From positions 17,861,872 to 17,925,871 of the forward strand of contig NC_087068.1 of the NCBI RefSeq assembly GCF_963678635.1: a DNA stretch of 64,000 nucleotides. Direction: 5' to 3'. This document shows positions 11,460 to 22,700 of this stretch, one piece after another. Made by a program: the position numbers and the translations under genes. This stretch comes from Symsagittifera roscoffensis (lineage: Eukaryota > Xenacoelomorpha > Acoela > Convolutidae). Positions within the stretch are counted from its first letter, which is position 1, and every line of letters begins with the position of its first letter. The notes beneath the pieces were generated by a model. It had not been told where the DNA came from, ran no database searches, and saw nothing but the letters and a program-made list of their open reading frames with translations.

Positions 11460-12695
11460 ATGCAACAAGATCAAGCTGGTGGGGAAGACGACAGGGCAAC
11501 GACAGGAGGAACATCCAGCCTAGATTTCAATATCTTCAGTGATCTTGAGAATAATGCAGACACGTTGGAAACGACTGAGCCAGCGGATGAAGGCATCTCG
11601 ACACTGGAGCCTCCGTCGGCCTTTGAGGAAATGAAACGGAATTTGACGGAGAGCAGCTCTCCTGGCAATTCAAGAAATAACGACCAGAGAATCCTCATGG
11701 AATCACCTCGGAGGAGAAGAATAGAGGCCTCAGCCAGAGTACCTTTCTTGGGAACGCTGCCCGAAGAGGAATGGGAAGTACATCATCGAGACCACGAGAG
11801 TAGGACGGGATGTAAGCTGGACAGAGTGGCGTTTATGGAAGAAGTCTGGACCGTGATTCAGAGCTATGGGACCCAGTCCATCCTCAAAACAGGTCTCAAT
11901 CAACCCTTGATGAGAGAAGTACTTGACAAGCTTGATGAGTGTGAAGGGAGACTGAGTGAGTTATTGATCGACTCAGCCACTGATGAGAGTGAAGCGAATT
12001 CTCCCATCAAGACGACACCGCAGGACGATGAAGGAGAGGTGGTGTACCTGTCAAGAACCAGGAGAGGGACGATGCGATCGAAAATGGTGATTGATAAGAT
12101 CAATGCAATGAAAATGAAGTTAGGCAGCAGAGTGATGCCGAGGAGAATTGGGAAGACGAAAGTGGATTCAGAAATATCGATGAAAGCTGGTAACTCAGCG
12201 AAAAGAAAACGAGTCGAGGAGGTCATGGATTTGGGGCAAGGTGATTATCAATTGTCTGGCACAGATAGAGTATTAACTGATATAGCGATGGTGCCACCCA
12301 TTCTCATGGCGGGGATAAAGTCAACCGGCTATAAATCCAAAAGGAGTGACCGCACTCTGACTGGAGCAACCTTAGAAATGGAAATACTTAGTCAATGTGG
12401 AGAAAGCACGATGAAAGACTTTAAACCATATCCCATGAACCACGGAAAGGGATGTGTCGCAGGACAACTAGTACCAGTGGAGTATAACCGACTGACAGTG
12501 TCGGAGACGGTGTCAATAGATGAACCCGCCGGTGGATACATGGAGATGTTAGAATACCGAAACTCGGCTAGAGGGTATGTGATGGCTCTGGAAGACAAGG
12601 GTGCCATGGAGGGTTATCTGGAGACGATGTTGCGAGGCACCACCCTCAAGCAGAAGGCGTACGGGACTCTAGCGTCGTCTGAGATGCAGGCGTAA
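11460..12695 (+). pseudogene. Giant downstream ORF, part 2: acidic, unrecognised
   Basis: A 411-codon open segment in the same frame as the SGNH segment before it; the frame is open from 11364, just after the previous stop. The product is acidic and polar, rich in E, D, S and T in its first half, with short basic stretches around RTRRGTMRSK. I recognise no domain. It ends at TAA 12693-12695. I read it as a continuation of one long protein interrupted by a stop, not as a separate gene, because nothing marks a new start and the frame is unchanged. Confidence 0.65.
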
Positions 12696-12803
12696 ACGAT
12701 CGAGCAATTAGTGAGCCTTCCATGGAAAGCAGTGGTGTTGAGGTACTTTGAAGAGGAAATGAGGACTACGCCGAGAATACACGCTCTCATGGCAGTACCT
12801 TAG

Positions 12804-14927
12804 GTGAGAACCGAATTGCAACTGAGGTTCGCCTGGTGCATGATGGGATTAACTCGCGGGAAATATGATTCAGAAGAAAGGAAAAGGTCAAAAGAAGAAA
12901 AGGTATTCCTGATGACGAACCTGAGGGATCTGATAATCCAGGAAGGAATGGCAGTAGCGTGCGCGAAGCGGAGAGATGCTCTCTGTTTCATTCGATTCCT
13001 GATAGAGCAGGTTTCAGTACCAACATTGAACACCTGTGTCAAGATGTTGAGGGAGGGCGATGAACGAGCAAAAGCCTTACTCTTGCTATCACTGCTGGAG
13101 ATGCATCAAATCAAGCCGATGAGGGTAAACATGAAAGAACCTGAAGAATTGGAACCCATGAAAAAGATAGACGAGATCAGGAGATTCTCAAACAAGGACT
13201 TGAGACTCACTAAAGAATCTATGGGAGCATTGCCGAAATCCAGTGAATACTGTGGACCGATCAAGAAGAAGTCATATAGCTACGTATCCGGGATCATAGG
13301 GATAGCGTACAATCCTTTCCTGAGTGAAGACATACGCGATTGCTTCTTTGATTATGAGCAGGCGGTGTTACTAAGATTCTGGACGTCCAGAATTGTGACG
13401 ATTAAGAGCGTTAACAAGCCACAGGCCAAATTGGGACTGGTATTGGAAGAAGAGGTGACTGCACCTTCAGTACCAAAATCCGACAAAAGAGTGGAGTTTG
13501 GGTTGGGATTCTCAGATGAATTACTGAGAACGAGCTTGATGGCAGTGTGGGAATTGATGAGGCCATCATGGTGTCCTAGTCCCAACGCTGACTCAATATT
13601 ACGGGCGACACAAGGCGTACAGAGGGAACTGAATGCAGACTGTAACCTGCGTGACCTCAACATCATATATAATGTGATGATAACAGCCTCTAAGAGCAAC
13701 GGAGAAGATAAAGTGGAGTTGCCTGGCTGGGGACCAGAAGACTGGGTCAAACCTGGTAGCTGTCTGGCGGAAGTCTGTGGACTGGAGGGTAATGTTTGTG
13801 GAGGTCTAGACTGTGTGAAAACCCTGGAGAAACAACACAAGCAATTGACAGTATTGTTTGGAAATGTAGTGATGAAAGCAAGAACGGAGACGGAACTGAT
13901 AGCAGATTGCCATGGAGGAACCGATGTGAATCTAGTGACTGCACTAGGATTCTACAGCATGTTTGGTTCTTTAGAGTCACTATTGAATCTAGAACAGAAA
14001 CATGAGATGGTCACAGCCATCAGCGTAGAAGTATTCCCAGGAGTTCTGCAGACTGAGCAGAAGTATATAGGAAAATGGAGGGAAGCAATCGAAACAGAGA
14101 TGAACATCAGACACAGTGAAACTTATTGTAGACCATCAGGAGCACGATATTTGGTGGGTTCAACGTTGGCTCCAATGTGCAAGAGCAGATATCCTGTACA
14201 TTTCGTAGCTGTGGACGTGAAGAGTACAAGAACGATTGTGGATCAAGCCTTCTCAGTGCCGAAGTGTGTGAGATTGGCGAGAATGTCTGAAAAGTCTTAC
14301 GAGTTACTATGTAAGATGTTCTCAGCAATTCCAGAGAGAACCAAAGAAGAGTTGGAGTCAATACTAGGAAAGAAGTTCATGGGATATGTGAGCGGGAACT
14401 TCAGTGACTTCGAAAAACAGAAACAGAGAGGATCAACTGTCACAGATTACAATGCAGTAGCTGAGAATGATGAAATCCACCGAGTGATGATGGAAGTAGA
14501 ACCATTGCTGGAAGCTTCGGGAAAACGTAATTGGTGGAGCATCATGTTGACGCATGACGAGTTTCCTTGCCACTGCTTGCTGCAGACCTGGTGGTATCCC
14601 AAGCGTAATAATCTGATGTTGATCTGGGACTCTGGAGAGCTGCTCTCCATGGGTTTACCAGATTCATCACAGCCCGTAACAATAGTGATAGTGGGAGTTA
14701 TGATGGCGATACGATGGCTGGAAGCTCATGTGAGAGAAAATATTAGACAGGAGGCGCCGACGAGAGAACAATTGCGCAAATTAGATTGTCTAAAAGATTT
14801 AGATCTTTTTGAGACAATGTGCAAAGTTCTAAACATTCCGATGGAAGTGAAGAAGATATGGGCGAGAAAACGATTGATGCCATGGTTCAGAGCTAACATG
14901 ACTGCATGGTTGTACGAGTATGCATAA
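12804..14927 (+). pseudogene. Giant downstream ORF, part 3: unrecognised 707-codon segment
   Basis: Same frame again. Between TAA 12693 and TAG 12801-12803 the frame is open, and the segment then starts at a GTG, not an ATG. The 707-residue product has scattered cysteines and several tryptophan-rich patches (for example RNWWSIML and LLQTWWYPKR near the C-terminus) and one hydrophobic stretch near VTIVIVGVMMAI. That stretch is too short and isolated to call a viral envelope anchor. No signal peptide, furin-like site or fusion-peptide pattern is visible, so I do not call it env. Function unknown. Confidence 0.65.
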
Positions 14928-14933
14928 AAGCAT

Positions 14934-15314
14934 ATGTCGAAGCACGGCAGGGTGTACAGTGAATATCAGCTGGACATTGGAGCAGGAGCTTTCAAGCGAG
15001 CTCTCGTGACTCATCGGAATGCAGTGACCACCGCCGTGAAAAGAATTTCCAGGACGAGTGAGCGTAGTGGAAATGAGAAGGCAGAGATGCTGAAAGAATA
15101 TTTGGAGAGAAACGTGACGTTGTGTCTCCACAACAGTTTCTGCAGAAACAGAGAATCCAACGTGGATCCCCTACCTTGCTGTAAACAGAGGGTAGAAGAG
15201 CAGAAGTGTTGGAGGACGGCTTCCAACAGCGTCAGGATAGCCAACGATGTGCTACAAGACACGGAAACCGAAAGTGCGGAGTCAGTATCACAGGAGGAAG
15301 AAATGGAACATTGA
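14934..15314 (+). pseudogene. Giant downstream ORF, part 4: cysteine-containing C-terminal segment
   Basis: After TAA 14925-14927 the same frame is open to TGA 15312-15314, giving 126 residues from ATG 14934. Five cysteines cluster in the middle (CLHNSFC, then PCCKQ, then KCW), which could be a small metal-binding module; the last third is acidic. By frame and codon style this is the C-terminus of the giant downstream protein. A purine-rich tract follows within 100 bases, as expected near the 3' end of an LTR element. Confidence 0.55.
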
Positions 15315-15825
15315 TGAATGGTCGAGAAAACAAGAGGCAACAAGAAAGAAAATTAGAAGAATTTAGAAGTTTTAGAACTTCTAAACGACGAAAAAAGAAG
15401 AGAACAAAGGAGTGATGAGGAAAAGTTAAAACTCAGAATTGTTTTATGTGTGTGAAAAACTCAAGTGAGAAACCAAGCAACCAAGTTGTAATTGAAAACT
15501 GAAACATTTAGTTGAGTTTTGAAATTGTTGCATTTGTAAATTTGCATTTTGATTTTAGCAGAAGTGGCTTTAGAGACACTCACTTATTATTTATTTAGAA
15601 AGGCTTAAGAGAAGAGTATATTTAAAAATTCCAGCCTGCATGATTGTTTTTAATCACTTAGGAAAACTGATCACTTTGTGGTGACGTGGAAGGCTTGAGT
15701 AATCTCTCGAAGAGGGAGATTGTTTCATTGTTCTTTCTAACCACAAAGTTTCTTAGTTTTAAAATTACAGGACAATAACAAGCAAGATTTCCGAAGGGAA
15801 AAAGCATAGTAGGATAATTTTAGCT

Positions 15826-15858
15826 TGTTGGTTGGCAGGACTGTCCTGCAAGCCAACA
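15826..15858. repeat. Near-perfect palindrome (16-bp arms, 1-base centre)
   Basis: Arms 15826-15841 and 15843-15858 match at 14 of 16 positions around the core CAGGACTGTCCTG. In RNA it would form a strong hairpin. It lies in the probable 3' end of the giant element. Confidence 0.7.
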
Positions 15859-16130
15859 CCTTTTAAATCTAAGAGAAAAAGTTTTAATCGGGACATTGAC
15901 ATAGGAAGTCAGAAAATATGTTTTATCTTAGGTTGTATCCTCAATGTGCAGATTAATGAGAGAATTTGAAGGCTATAATGATGTAGTATGATGCCATTTA
16001 TATTCTGAAGTGAGTCGATGTGACGTGGATAAAAGTAATTTCGTGCATTTTGTAAATTCTGTTCGATGACACTGTAACCATTTTACGAACATTGCGCGAT
16101 TCAATGAGGACATTGACCGGACTGTCCGGG

Positions 16131-16770
16131 GAGTATGTGACATTCGACCAGAATGGCCAAAATGCAATTTGCGCAGACTTCGAATTTTTAGCAGTAAGCC
16201 TTCCGGATTTGTGGTTATTAAGAACTAAGAACGTTATTGGAACGATTGGCCAAACGGTGAGGGCTAGAATATTCCGGGGGGGGGGGGGGGGGGAAAGGGT
16301 TGATCCATCTTCGATGGAGATGATGATTTTTATCTACTGAACAAAAACAATAGTAATATAATAAGTAGTAGCCCTGTTTTTAGGAGTGACCTCGTGGTCT
16401 GGGGATACTGAGACCCAGCCATGAGCTCACTATTTGCATGTAATTAAGTTAATTTGAGCGTTCTGGTCGAAGCCGGAGAACAGTGACGTTTTTGTCGACC
16501 CGATGTTGGAAAGACCACCGAAAGTACTGGCTTGGTAGAGACGGTGAAAAGCATGCAAAGCTCTGTTTAGACGTTAGCCAGTCGTCTTAAGACTTAGTTT
16601 TGTTTTCCGTCGATATGTATCTTCCGGGCGAATGTTACATATTCTGACCTTCACGATTCGTCGAATCGCTCAAATAACGTCGCTAATCTGCTAAAATCGT
16701 TAATCCTCCAGGTCAGCGGCCACGAATTCGAAACTGCATTTTCATCCATTCTGGTCGAATGTCACACTCA
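16131..16770. repeat. Inverted repeat with arms 16131-16170 and 16732-16770
   Basis: Both arms contain TGTGACATTCGACCAGAATGG in opposite orientation and then stay similar through AAAATGCA-TTT. The arms enclose about 560 bp holding the G run and a second hairpin at 16385-16429 (GTGACCTC... paired with ...GAGCTCAC). The origin could be an inverted duplication of an LTR end or a separate non-autonomous element. Confidence 0.6.
16276..16293 (+). repeat. Homopolymer run of 18 G
   Basis: Eighteen consecutive G followed by AAAGGG. Such a run is prone to length error in sequencing and could form a G-quadruplex-like structure. Confidence 0.9.
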
Positions 16771-16784
16771 TGTTGAAGATAATC

Positions 16785-16851
16785 CGTACTGTGATGTTTA
16801 TGGATTAGATGAGGCCTTATTGGCAATGGTTCCCGCTCCTGTTCATGCAAT
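16785..16851 (+). pseudogene. Stray 67-bp copy of part of the UCH gene
   Basis: Bases 16785-16851 match 17253-17319 of the UCH coding region with one mismatch (T for C). The copied part encodes the YCDVYGLDEALLAMVPAPVHA region. Flanking sequence is unrelated on both sides apart from a short TGGT(T)CGACTTTAA motif that recurs near 17058. It lies 468 bp upstream of the gene in the same orientation and cannot code alone. Confidence 0.85.
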
Positions 16852-17173
16852 GGTTCGACTTTAATAAGATTAATAACTTTTGGTACAGAAGTGCTAAATC
16901 TGCTAAGGGTCAGCACCTTTACAACATCGACGTGTGGGATATCGGCCTTAAAGCCAAACTCCTCAAACTGATGTGGCATCATGTAGAACACACCTGCAAC
17001 GAATACATTAAGTGCACTTGGAGGCTCTTCTGCCTCTGTTCGAAATGCAGAGCAACTGGTCGACTTTAAACGGAATTTTATATTCATTCATTGTTTTTGC
17101 AATGTAAAGTTTTCATAATAATAATAATAAAAAAAATGTTTCGTCCAGTTACTGAAATGGTTTTTTTTCAGAT

Positions 17174-17869
17174 ATGCACTGGGTTCCACTGGAGAGTAAT
17201 CCGTCAGTCTTCACTAAATATGCATATGCACTTGGCGCAGAAGAAAAAATAGCGTACTGTGATGTTTATGGATTAGATGAGGCCTTATTGGCAATGGTTC
17301 CCGCTCCTGTCCATGCAATTTGTTTGCTAATGCCTTCTCCAGCTGCCAGAGCAATGAGGCAACAATTAGCTGACAAGACAGTCACTGATCCCAAAATGTT
17401 TCCAGAGGGCTTGTGGTATACTCATCAAACAGTTTCTAATGCTTGTGGTAGCGTTGCAATGATGCATATATTGGCCAACGTGAAGCCTTATGTTCTTTCT
17501 GAGGGATCAAAGTTAGGATCATTTGTCAGCAGAACTAAGGGGATGAATCCAGTTGATATCGCCAAGTCTATGGAGACCAGTGACGAGTTGGCAGCGGTTC
17601 ATGATAGTTTTGCGCAACAAGGTGATACTGCGCCTCCGGAGGATCCAAAAGAAAAAGTCGACGAACATTTTGTTGCCTTTGTCCCTTTCAACGGAAAATT
17701 GGTCGAACTTGACGGCGCGAAAGAAGGACCTGTTGTGCACGGTGACGTAACTTCTGACACATTTCTGCTTCAAGCTGCGGAAATTTGCAAAGAATACATG
17801 AAACATTCCGAGGGTAGTCTAAAGTTTGCTGTTACTGCATTGATTGACTCTGATAAACTTGATGACTAG
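17174..17869 (+). CDS. UCHL3: Ubiquitin carboxyl-terminal hydrolase, UCHL3-like
   Basis: A single-exon gene of 231 codons, the normal size for the UCH-L1/L3 family. These cytosolic cysteine proteases remove small adducts from the C-terminus of ubiquitin (and NEDD8 for UCHL3). The catalytic residues are all present: oxyanion-hole Q85 and nucleophile C91 in QTVSNACG, H165 in DEHFVAF, and D180 in ELDGAKEGP, each offset by four from the human UCHL3 numbering. The start is supported by the family N-terminus (W-V-P-L-E-S-N-P) and by a strong splice acceptor, a T-rich tract ending in CAG, whose AG is at 17170-17171, only two bases before the ATG. GATTAAA after the stop is a plausible poly(A) signal. 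No introns are needed. It is closer to UCHL3 than to UCHL5, which has a C-terminal extension missing here. Confidence 0.95.
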   Translation: MHWVPLESNPSVFTKYAYALGAEEKIAYCDVYGLDEALLAMVPAPVHAICLLMPSPAARAMRQQLADKTVTDPKMFPEGLWYTHQTVSNACGSVAMMHILANVKPYVLSEGSKLGSFVSRTKGMNPVDIAKSMETSDELAAVHDSFAQQGDTAPPEDPKEKVDEHFVAFVPFNGKLVELDGAKEGPVVHGDVTSDTFLLQAAEICKEYMKHSEGSLKFAVTALIDSDKLDD

Positions 17870-18417
17870 ATTTTGAAGTGTATATGTTAATGATGATTGA
17901 AAGATTAAATTGTGAATATTGACTTTTTTTACTTTTCAATATAATTTTCACCATTTATTTTTATTAGTAGTAGTTGCTAAATATTTTTGAGTGATGAAAA
18001 AACTCAATTGTAGAAAATTGGGATTGGAATTATTGTAGGAGACCACCAGGTCACTATTTGATTCGACTTTCCGTGCTATCGTATAAACTAAGAACTTGAG
18101 ATGTTTGAATTTAGTGATAATAACACCTCGGTTTCTACATAACTGTCGTTCAATCTTGTTTAAAGTATTAATCTTGTTTAAAGAATTTGCTCCCGTCAGA
18201 CACGACGTTTTAAACAAAATCAAACATATTTTATGATTGTTAATTGTTCCCTGACAAAATTTGAATAGTCTGATGTCGTAAATCTTGGTTGAAATAGACA
18301 AACTAGTTCAAGTTAAGACCTCAATATTAATATTTAACAGAAAATAGGAAATTTTCGTTTCCTTATATTATGAGCAGACTGGTGTAAACAAAATTATCCT
18401 TGAATCTAGACTTTCAG
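17870..18417 (+). other. Intergenic region between UCH and zinc-finger gene A
   Basis: About 550 bp, AT-rich, with the probable UCH poly(A) site at its start and the splice acceptor (TTTCAG, AG at 18416-18417) of gene A at its end. No other signal seen. Confidence 0.6.
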
Positions 18418-18429
18418 GTGAAGATAAAC

Positions 18430-18651
18430 ATGAACTCTGCGCTCTGTTTTACTGTGAATTTCTGCGAAGATGCTTTAAAAGCATTTGCTTTAAGTCAGAA
18501 GCAGATATGTTCAATATGGCAAACTCAAAGAGAAAATAATTCGCAGACGCGTCAAGTAGGGCTATTGATTGCTGAAACAGTTTCCGATTCTTTGAGTCTT
18601 AAACCTTTTATGAAACGAAATGCACCGATGGTACATTCTACACCTAGACAA
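18430..18651 (+). CDS. Zinc-finger gene A, exon 1 (N-terminal domain)
   Basis: Exon 1 of the first member of the local zinc-finger family, 74 codons, phase 0. ATG 18430 lies 12 bases after a TTTCAG acceptor, and the exon ends at a good donor (CAA|gtaagt, 18652). The product starts MNSALCFTVNFCEDALKAF and aligns along its length with exon 1 of genes B to F: a hydrophobic start, D/E-A/E-L, an I-x-x-x-x-R/C segment, GxLIAETV, then a basic K-R patch. There is no exon 2 within the usual 0.25-0.8 kb. The next free exon 2 is at 32608, 14 kb away, beyond two retrotransposons. The joined product would be 180 residues. The domain is not one I recognise. Confidence 0.7.
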
Positions 18652-19777
18652 GTAAGTTGACAATTGCTGTTTGAATGGAACCGAGGTGAGTTACAGTTTT
18701 TAGGTAAGCGAAATCGAGCTTCTCCAGCTTTCAATCCAACCAAAAATTCTTGTTTTGTGCTTACGTACTACTAAACGCCATTTTTCTTTTTCGGGAAACT
18801 TCTGACCACCTCTTCCTGTCAGGGATGGGAATGAATTATCATAAGGCGCGAGAGGAGGAAAGCATTTGCTGAAAATTATGATCGAGATGCTTGAAATTAT
18901 TGATGCTTGAGATTATTGATACGGGCATCTATTTTTTCTTTTAAATTCGAAAGAGGATTTTTTGAAAAACAAGTGGGTATTTTTGTTTTATTTAATTGCG
19001 TTCAATGACTTTTTTCCAATTGTCAGTTGACTATGTTTTGGGATAAAATTTTGTTTGTAAATCAATTGGTCTCTTGGTTCATAATTTTTGAGCGTCTCCG
19101 GCACACTGAGTCGAGAGGAGAGTAATGAATACGTCTAGAACGGCGAAGGTCACGGGTTCGAATTTGACCAGGACCTGTTTTTTTTAACGGGAAATATTCC
19201 ATTTCAAAAAAATTCCTTGGCCTATTATTTGTCTGCTTATGTTTTGTCGGTTTATGTTAGAATTGTTTTGTTTTGTTGTACGCCTTTTTCATTGCATTTC
19301 TTATTATATTTTGACTTACTCCTTCAATTTGTAACTTAACTATCTTTGACTTCTATAAATATATATATATATATTTCGCTTAAAAACTGAATTCGACTGA
19401 AATGATTTCGGCTCAAATTTGATTGGCTGAGTGACCTAATTTTGGGTCGTTTCAAGTAAACCATAACTTTAGTGCTCCCCACCGAATCGCTTAAATTGTT
19501 AAAAAATTGTAGAACAGATTTTATAAATCAAATATTTTCATGACAACAATTTTGGTTTCGGTTCTACGGCAATTTACCCAAGTTTTGCCGGCTCAGTTGC
19601 TCCTCGTTAATTAATTTTAAATTTTCATTGAACGCCGTCGATTGTGTTTCTAGACTTGTTTTCAGCAAATAGAACATCATTCCAGTAAAAGAAAACTAAA
19701 ACTAATTTGCGCTAACAGCAAAGGAACAAAGGAGCACCAGAATTGGGAATGCAAAAAACGTAATAAACTGCACAAGA
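18652..19777 (+). other. First part of the gene A intron
   Basis: AT-rich sequence up to the R2-like element. It holds a dispersed repeat copy around 19002-19045 (also at 53563-53601 in reverse), a tRNA-like segment near 19090-19170, an AT microsatellite near 19360, and a second repeat piece at 19536-19577 that recurs at 31539-31580. No coding sequence is supported. Confidence 0.55.
19090..19172 (+). repeat. tRNA-like segment (possible SINE head)
   Basis: GGTCACGGGTTCGAATTTGACC near 19147 forms a perfect 5-bp T-arm stem around a GGTTCGAAT B-box core, and is followed by a T run. The upstream part has no clean D arm or anticodon arm, so I take it as a tRNA-derived SINE piece or tRNA relic, not a working tRNA gene. 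Confidence 0.3.
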
Positions 19778-22700
19778 CTAGATGGCCCGGCTGACAATCA
19801 TAGTGGCGTTTCCTCTCATGAGGCACACTGAGAGGCTCTGGAGAAGGCGAACTGGGGCAACACGAGCGTCACGTGAACCAGAAGGTCTGGCATCAGCGAG
19901 GATAGCAACTGACTTGAGGGTTTTGATAGCTAAAGCGGACCAACCCCCGAGCGTTTCGACTGCTAACGGGAAAAAACTGATTCCTTGTTCCTCACAGTTT
20001 TTCTCGTGTTTCGAAAATTTGCGGTCCTCAGCAACTTCCAGGGACGCCCCGGGGGTCTCCGCCGCACGAGAGAGAAGAGATAACTGCAGCGGGGATGTCA
20101 CGGTGACGTCGAAAGCAGCTGGGCGACCAGCGCTCCAAGTAGGTATAAAAATATCGCCGGGTTTGGACCGTTCTCCAGGGATGAGGTTCCGTTGCTCCTT
20201 GATGGGGGCTAAAGAGGCAGCCGAGGTAGCATTGAAAATAATGTCCCGTAGTCTGTCGTGACGGGAGATCCGGCCACCACTCCCCCCACAAGCGACAGCG
20301 TGGTCCCCGAGGACGTCCAGAATGCCAGACGGACACGCGGGGCACCTACGAGCAGACGCGAACACAGGAAGACCAAGGCGGTATCTGACAGCAGCTTGGA
20401 ACGCAGCAGGTAGCAGGTGCAGGCCAAGACCTTTAATGGGGACTGCAGTAAGCCCAGCGCCGGCGTAAGGCAGAGAGAGCGACTGAAGACGAGCTTGCTC
20501 GCGGGAATCGGGAAGAGACGAGAAGAAAGCGTTGTAGGTGGCCTTATCGAGTTTCTCTTGGAAAGCTTCTTGAGTAAAACCGGGAGTGTTAACGCTTCCA
20601 GACTGTTCACGGAAGTCGTTCGAGGCACGCAGGAACTCCGGCGTATCAGTGATGTCGCATTCGGTAAGAAACGAGACCAAATGAGCTGACTGACACGAAG
20701 ACCCTAGGAAGGCAGGGATGTGTTGGTCGCGAGCTTGCCGGACGCCAAGTCCGCCATCTTTGATAGGCAGGGAAGACTGGGACCAGGCAAGATCAGGAAC
20801 AGGTGAGCCAACTATGACAGAAAGAGCATCGCGGAGGAGTTCATCAAAAACTTGCAGGGAAGCTGCGACAGGCTGAGAGGGCGGCTGAGTGCGAAGAGAG
20901 TACGTCAGCTTGGGAGCAGCAAGGCAAGTGCGAGTGATGCCAAGTGAGAGCTGGGGGTCATCAAGAAGAGGTAACTTTTCAAGACATTTGGTGGCCTTCG
21001 AGATGCGTTTGTCCAGGACTTTAACTGAGAACTCAGTATCACCAATGGGGGCGCCAAGAAGCTCGAAGCCATTAGACGCTGCTCTCGGGATAGAGACGGG
21101 GATGGAGGAGAACTCCACAGGGGCCCACAACTCACACTTACTGTGCTTGACTTTGAGGCCGAGATGCAAGCCGTTGGAAGTGATGAGTTCGAGAGCCTTG
21201 AGCAAGGAGTCTTCGTCGCCGGCACAAATCCCATCATCAAGGTACCAGCAGTTGAGGGTGAGACCGGGGACTTCCGACTTGAGAGATTCGACTAGAGAGT
21301 GCAGGGTGACCGCAAAAATGAGAGGCCCTAGCGGATCCCCCTGTTGAACTCCTTTCTCGCTGTTGAGAATGACATCCTCGAACAGCAGATGACTGTGGTG
21401 ACCGTAGGTAAACTCAACAAAGGCGGAGAGACCGGGAAGACGATTGCGAACTTGAAGGAGGATCTCGGTGCGGTCTAGCGTGTTGAAAGCGTTCTCAAAA
21501 TCCACTGTTAAGACGCCTTGGTGACCTTGTTCCGAGCACTTTTTGACTGTCATTTTAGTAGCGTGGACGATGGCTTCCGAGCCACCGCTGGTAGCGACTC
21601 CAAGCTGGTGAGGACACAGAAAATCACGAGCTTCAGCGTTGGCGGCTTTAGCAAGGCATTTAGCAGTGAGCCTTCGGAGCACTTCGCCGACAGCAATAGG
21701 CCAGACACCACCCTTGGGTTTAGCGGTGGCAAAGAGATTCGCACTGCACAGCCACGGAGAAAGACTAGAACGGGCTTGCCCGGCAGCGAGGATATTAACA
21801 ACCCTGTTGAGAGACTCTAACGTTCTGGCAGCAGTCTGAGGAGTGGGGCACTCAACGGCGTGAACAAAGTGCTCAGGAAACCAGCGCGAAGGACCGGCAG
21901 CAGTGCCGCTCGGGAAACTTTTGAGAGACTTATGAACGAACTCAGATTCGAATTGGTAGGCAAGAGGGGATTCATCCCGGCCAGAAAAGACAGGAGGGTC
22001 AGCGGAAGGATGAAGACTGCGAAGGTCCTTAAGCGACTCGTCACTTTTGGACACGAGGCCATCGGAACACAGGGCTTTAGCTGCTCTGCCGAACTGACCG
22101 AGGCCTGCTAGCTCTTTGGCTCTGCGGACATTAAAGTCAGGAGAAGGTTTGCTGTTTTTCTTCGTTCGCTCTTTAGGTCCTTTGGTAGCGTTAGACCAGA
22201 GGTCCGAAATATTGCCCTCCTTCCAGGACTTGATTCTATGGCGAATGTCTCTGCAGTTATTAGCGGCGTGAGACTTGCCTCCGCGGCGAGGGGCTTTCAA
22301 GATACATTTGGGGAGCATGAGCAACCGAGTCCAGTTTTTCAGATTGTCCGGAGCGGTGGCGCAGTTGTCAAGGGCGTGACCAACAACCTCAGACCACTCG
22401 TTACGAAGAGAAATCGGAACGAACCGGACAGTGTCAACTCTGGAAGACATGACGTCAGAAAGATCCGGCACAGCGCTTTCGGCGAGCTCAGCCGAGATCG
22501 TCATACTTGACATCCCTTGAGAGAGGCCAGAGCTAACAGGAGCATCCCGAGAAGGAGAACTCGTTAAAGCGACAGAGATAGGACTGGAGACAGGAGGCGC
22601 GAGAAGGCAAATATGACCGCGAGAATTCCGGCCTATCGGAACATAACCATCAGGGAGCCGGAAAATTTGATCAAGGTTGACCCAGGAGTCATAGCTTTTA

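Larger units (their letters stand above)
1..15410 (+). mobile_element. 3' part of a giant Ty3/gypsy-like retroelement (decayed)
   Basis: The element enters from outside the window. In order it shows a coiled-coil and protease-like segment, reverse transcriptase, RNase H, a long acidic linker, integrase, a macrodomain-like region, a 380-bp gap, and a second coding region of about 9 kb with SGNH hydrolase domains. The RT to integrase order is that of Ty3/gypsy elements. Coding parts are broken by frameshifts and stops, so this copy is dead. It looks richer in G and C than the AT-rich DNA after 15.4 kb. A purine tract at about 15386-15410 followed by TG is a candidate polypurine tract and 3' LTR start, but the other LTR lies outside the window, so both outer limits are unproven. 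With gag and LTRs the whole element should exceed 17 kb. Confidence 0.8.
15315..16340 (+). other. 3' non-coding end of the giant element or its LTR
   Basis: No gene. A purine tract at about 15386-15410 (GAAAAAAGAAGAGAACAAAG and a few more bases) is followed by TG, the normal arrangement of polypurine tract and 3' LTR start. A near-perfect palindrome lies at 15826-15858. An 18-G run lies at 16276-16293. With only one end in view the LTR limits cannot be fixed. Confidence 0.4.

Noticed and set aside
68-14927. All in-frame stops of the giant element are one C-to-T change from Arg or Gln codons, suggesting C-to-T hypermutation.
   Set aside because: TAA, TAG and TGA are always one C-to-T step from CAA, CAG and CGA, so this carries no information without intact copies to compare.
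12804-14927. Envelope-like protein in the env position.
   Set aside because: No signal peptide, cleavage site, fusion peptide or clear membrane anchor; the one hydrophobic stretch is short and lies inside the protein.
16124-16340. TGTCCGGGGAG at 16124 as the start of the 3' LTR.
   Set aside because: No purine tract before it and no second copy at a matching place; the tract near 15390-15410 is a better candidate.
16713-17087. Minus-strand open frame of 124 codons near the UCH fragment.
   Set aside because: It overlaps the stray UCH copy and one inverted-repeat arm, shows no family and no splice support.
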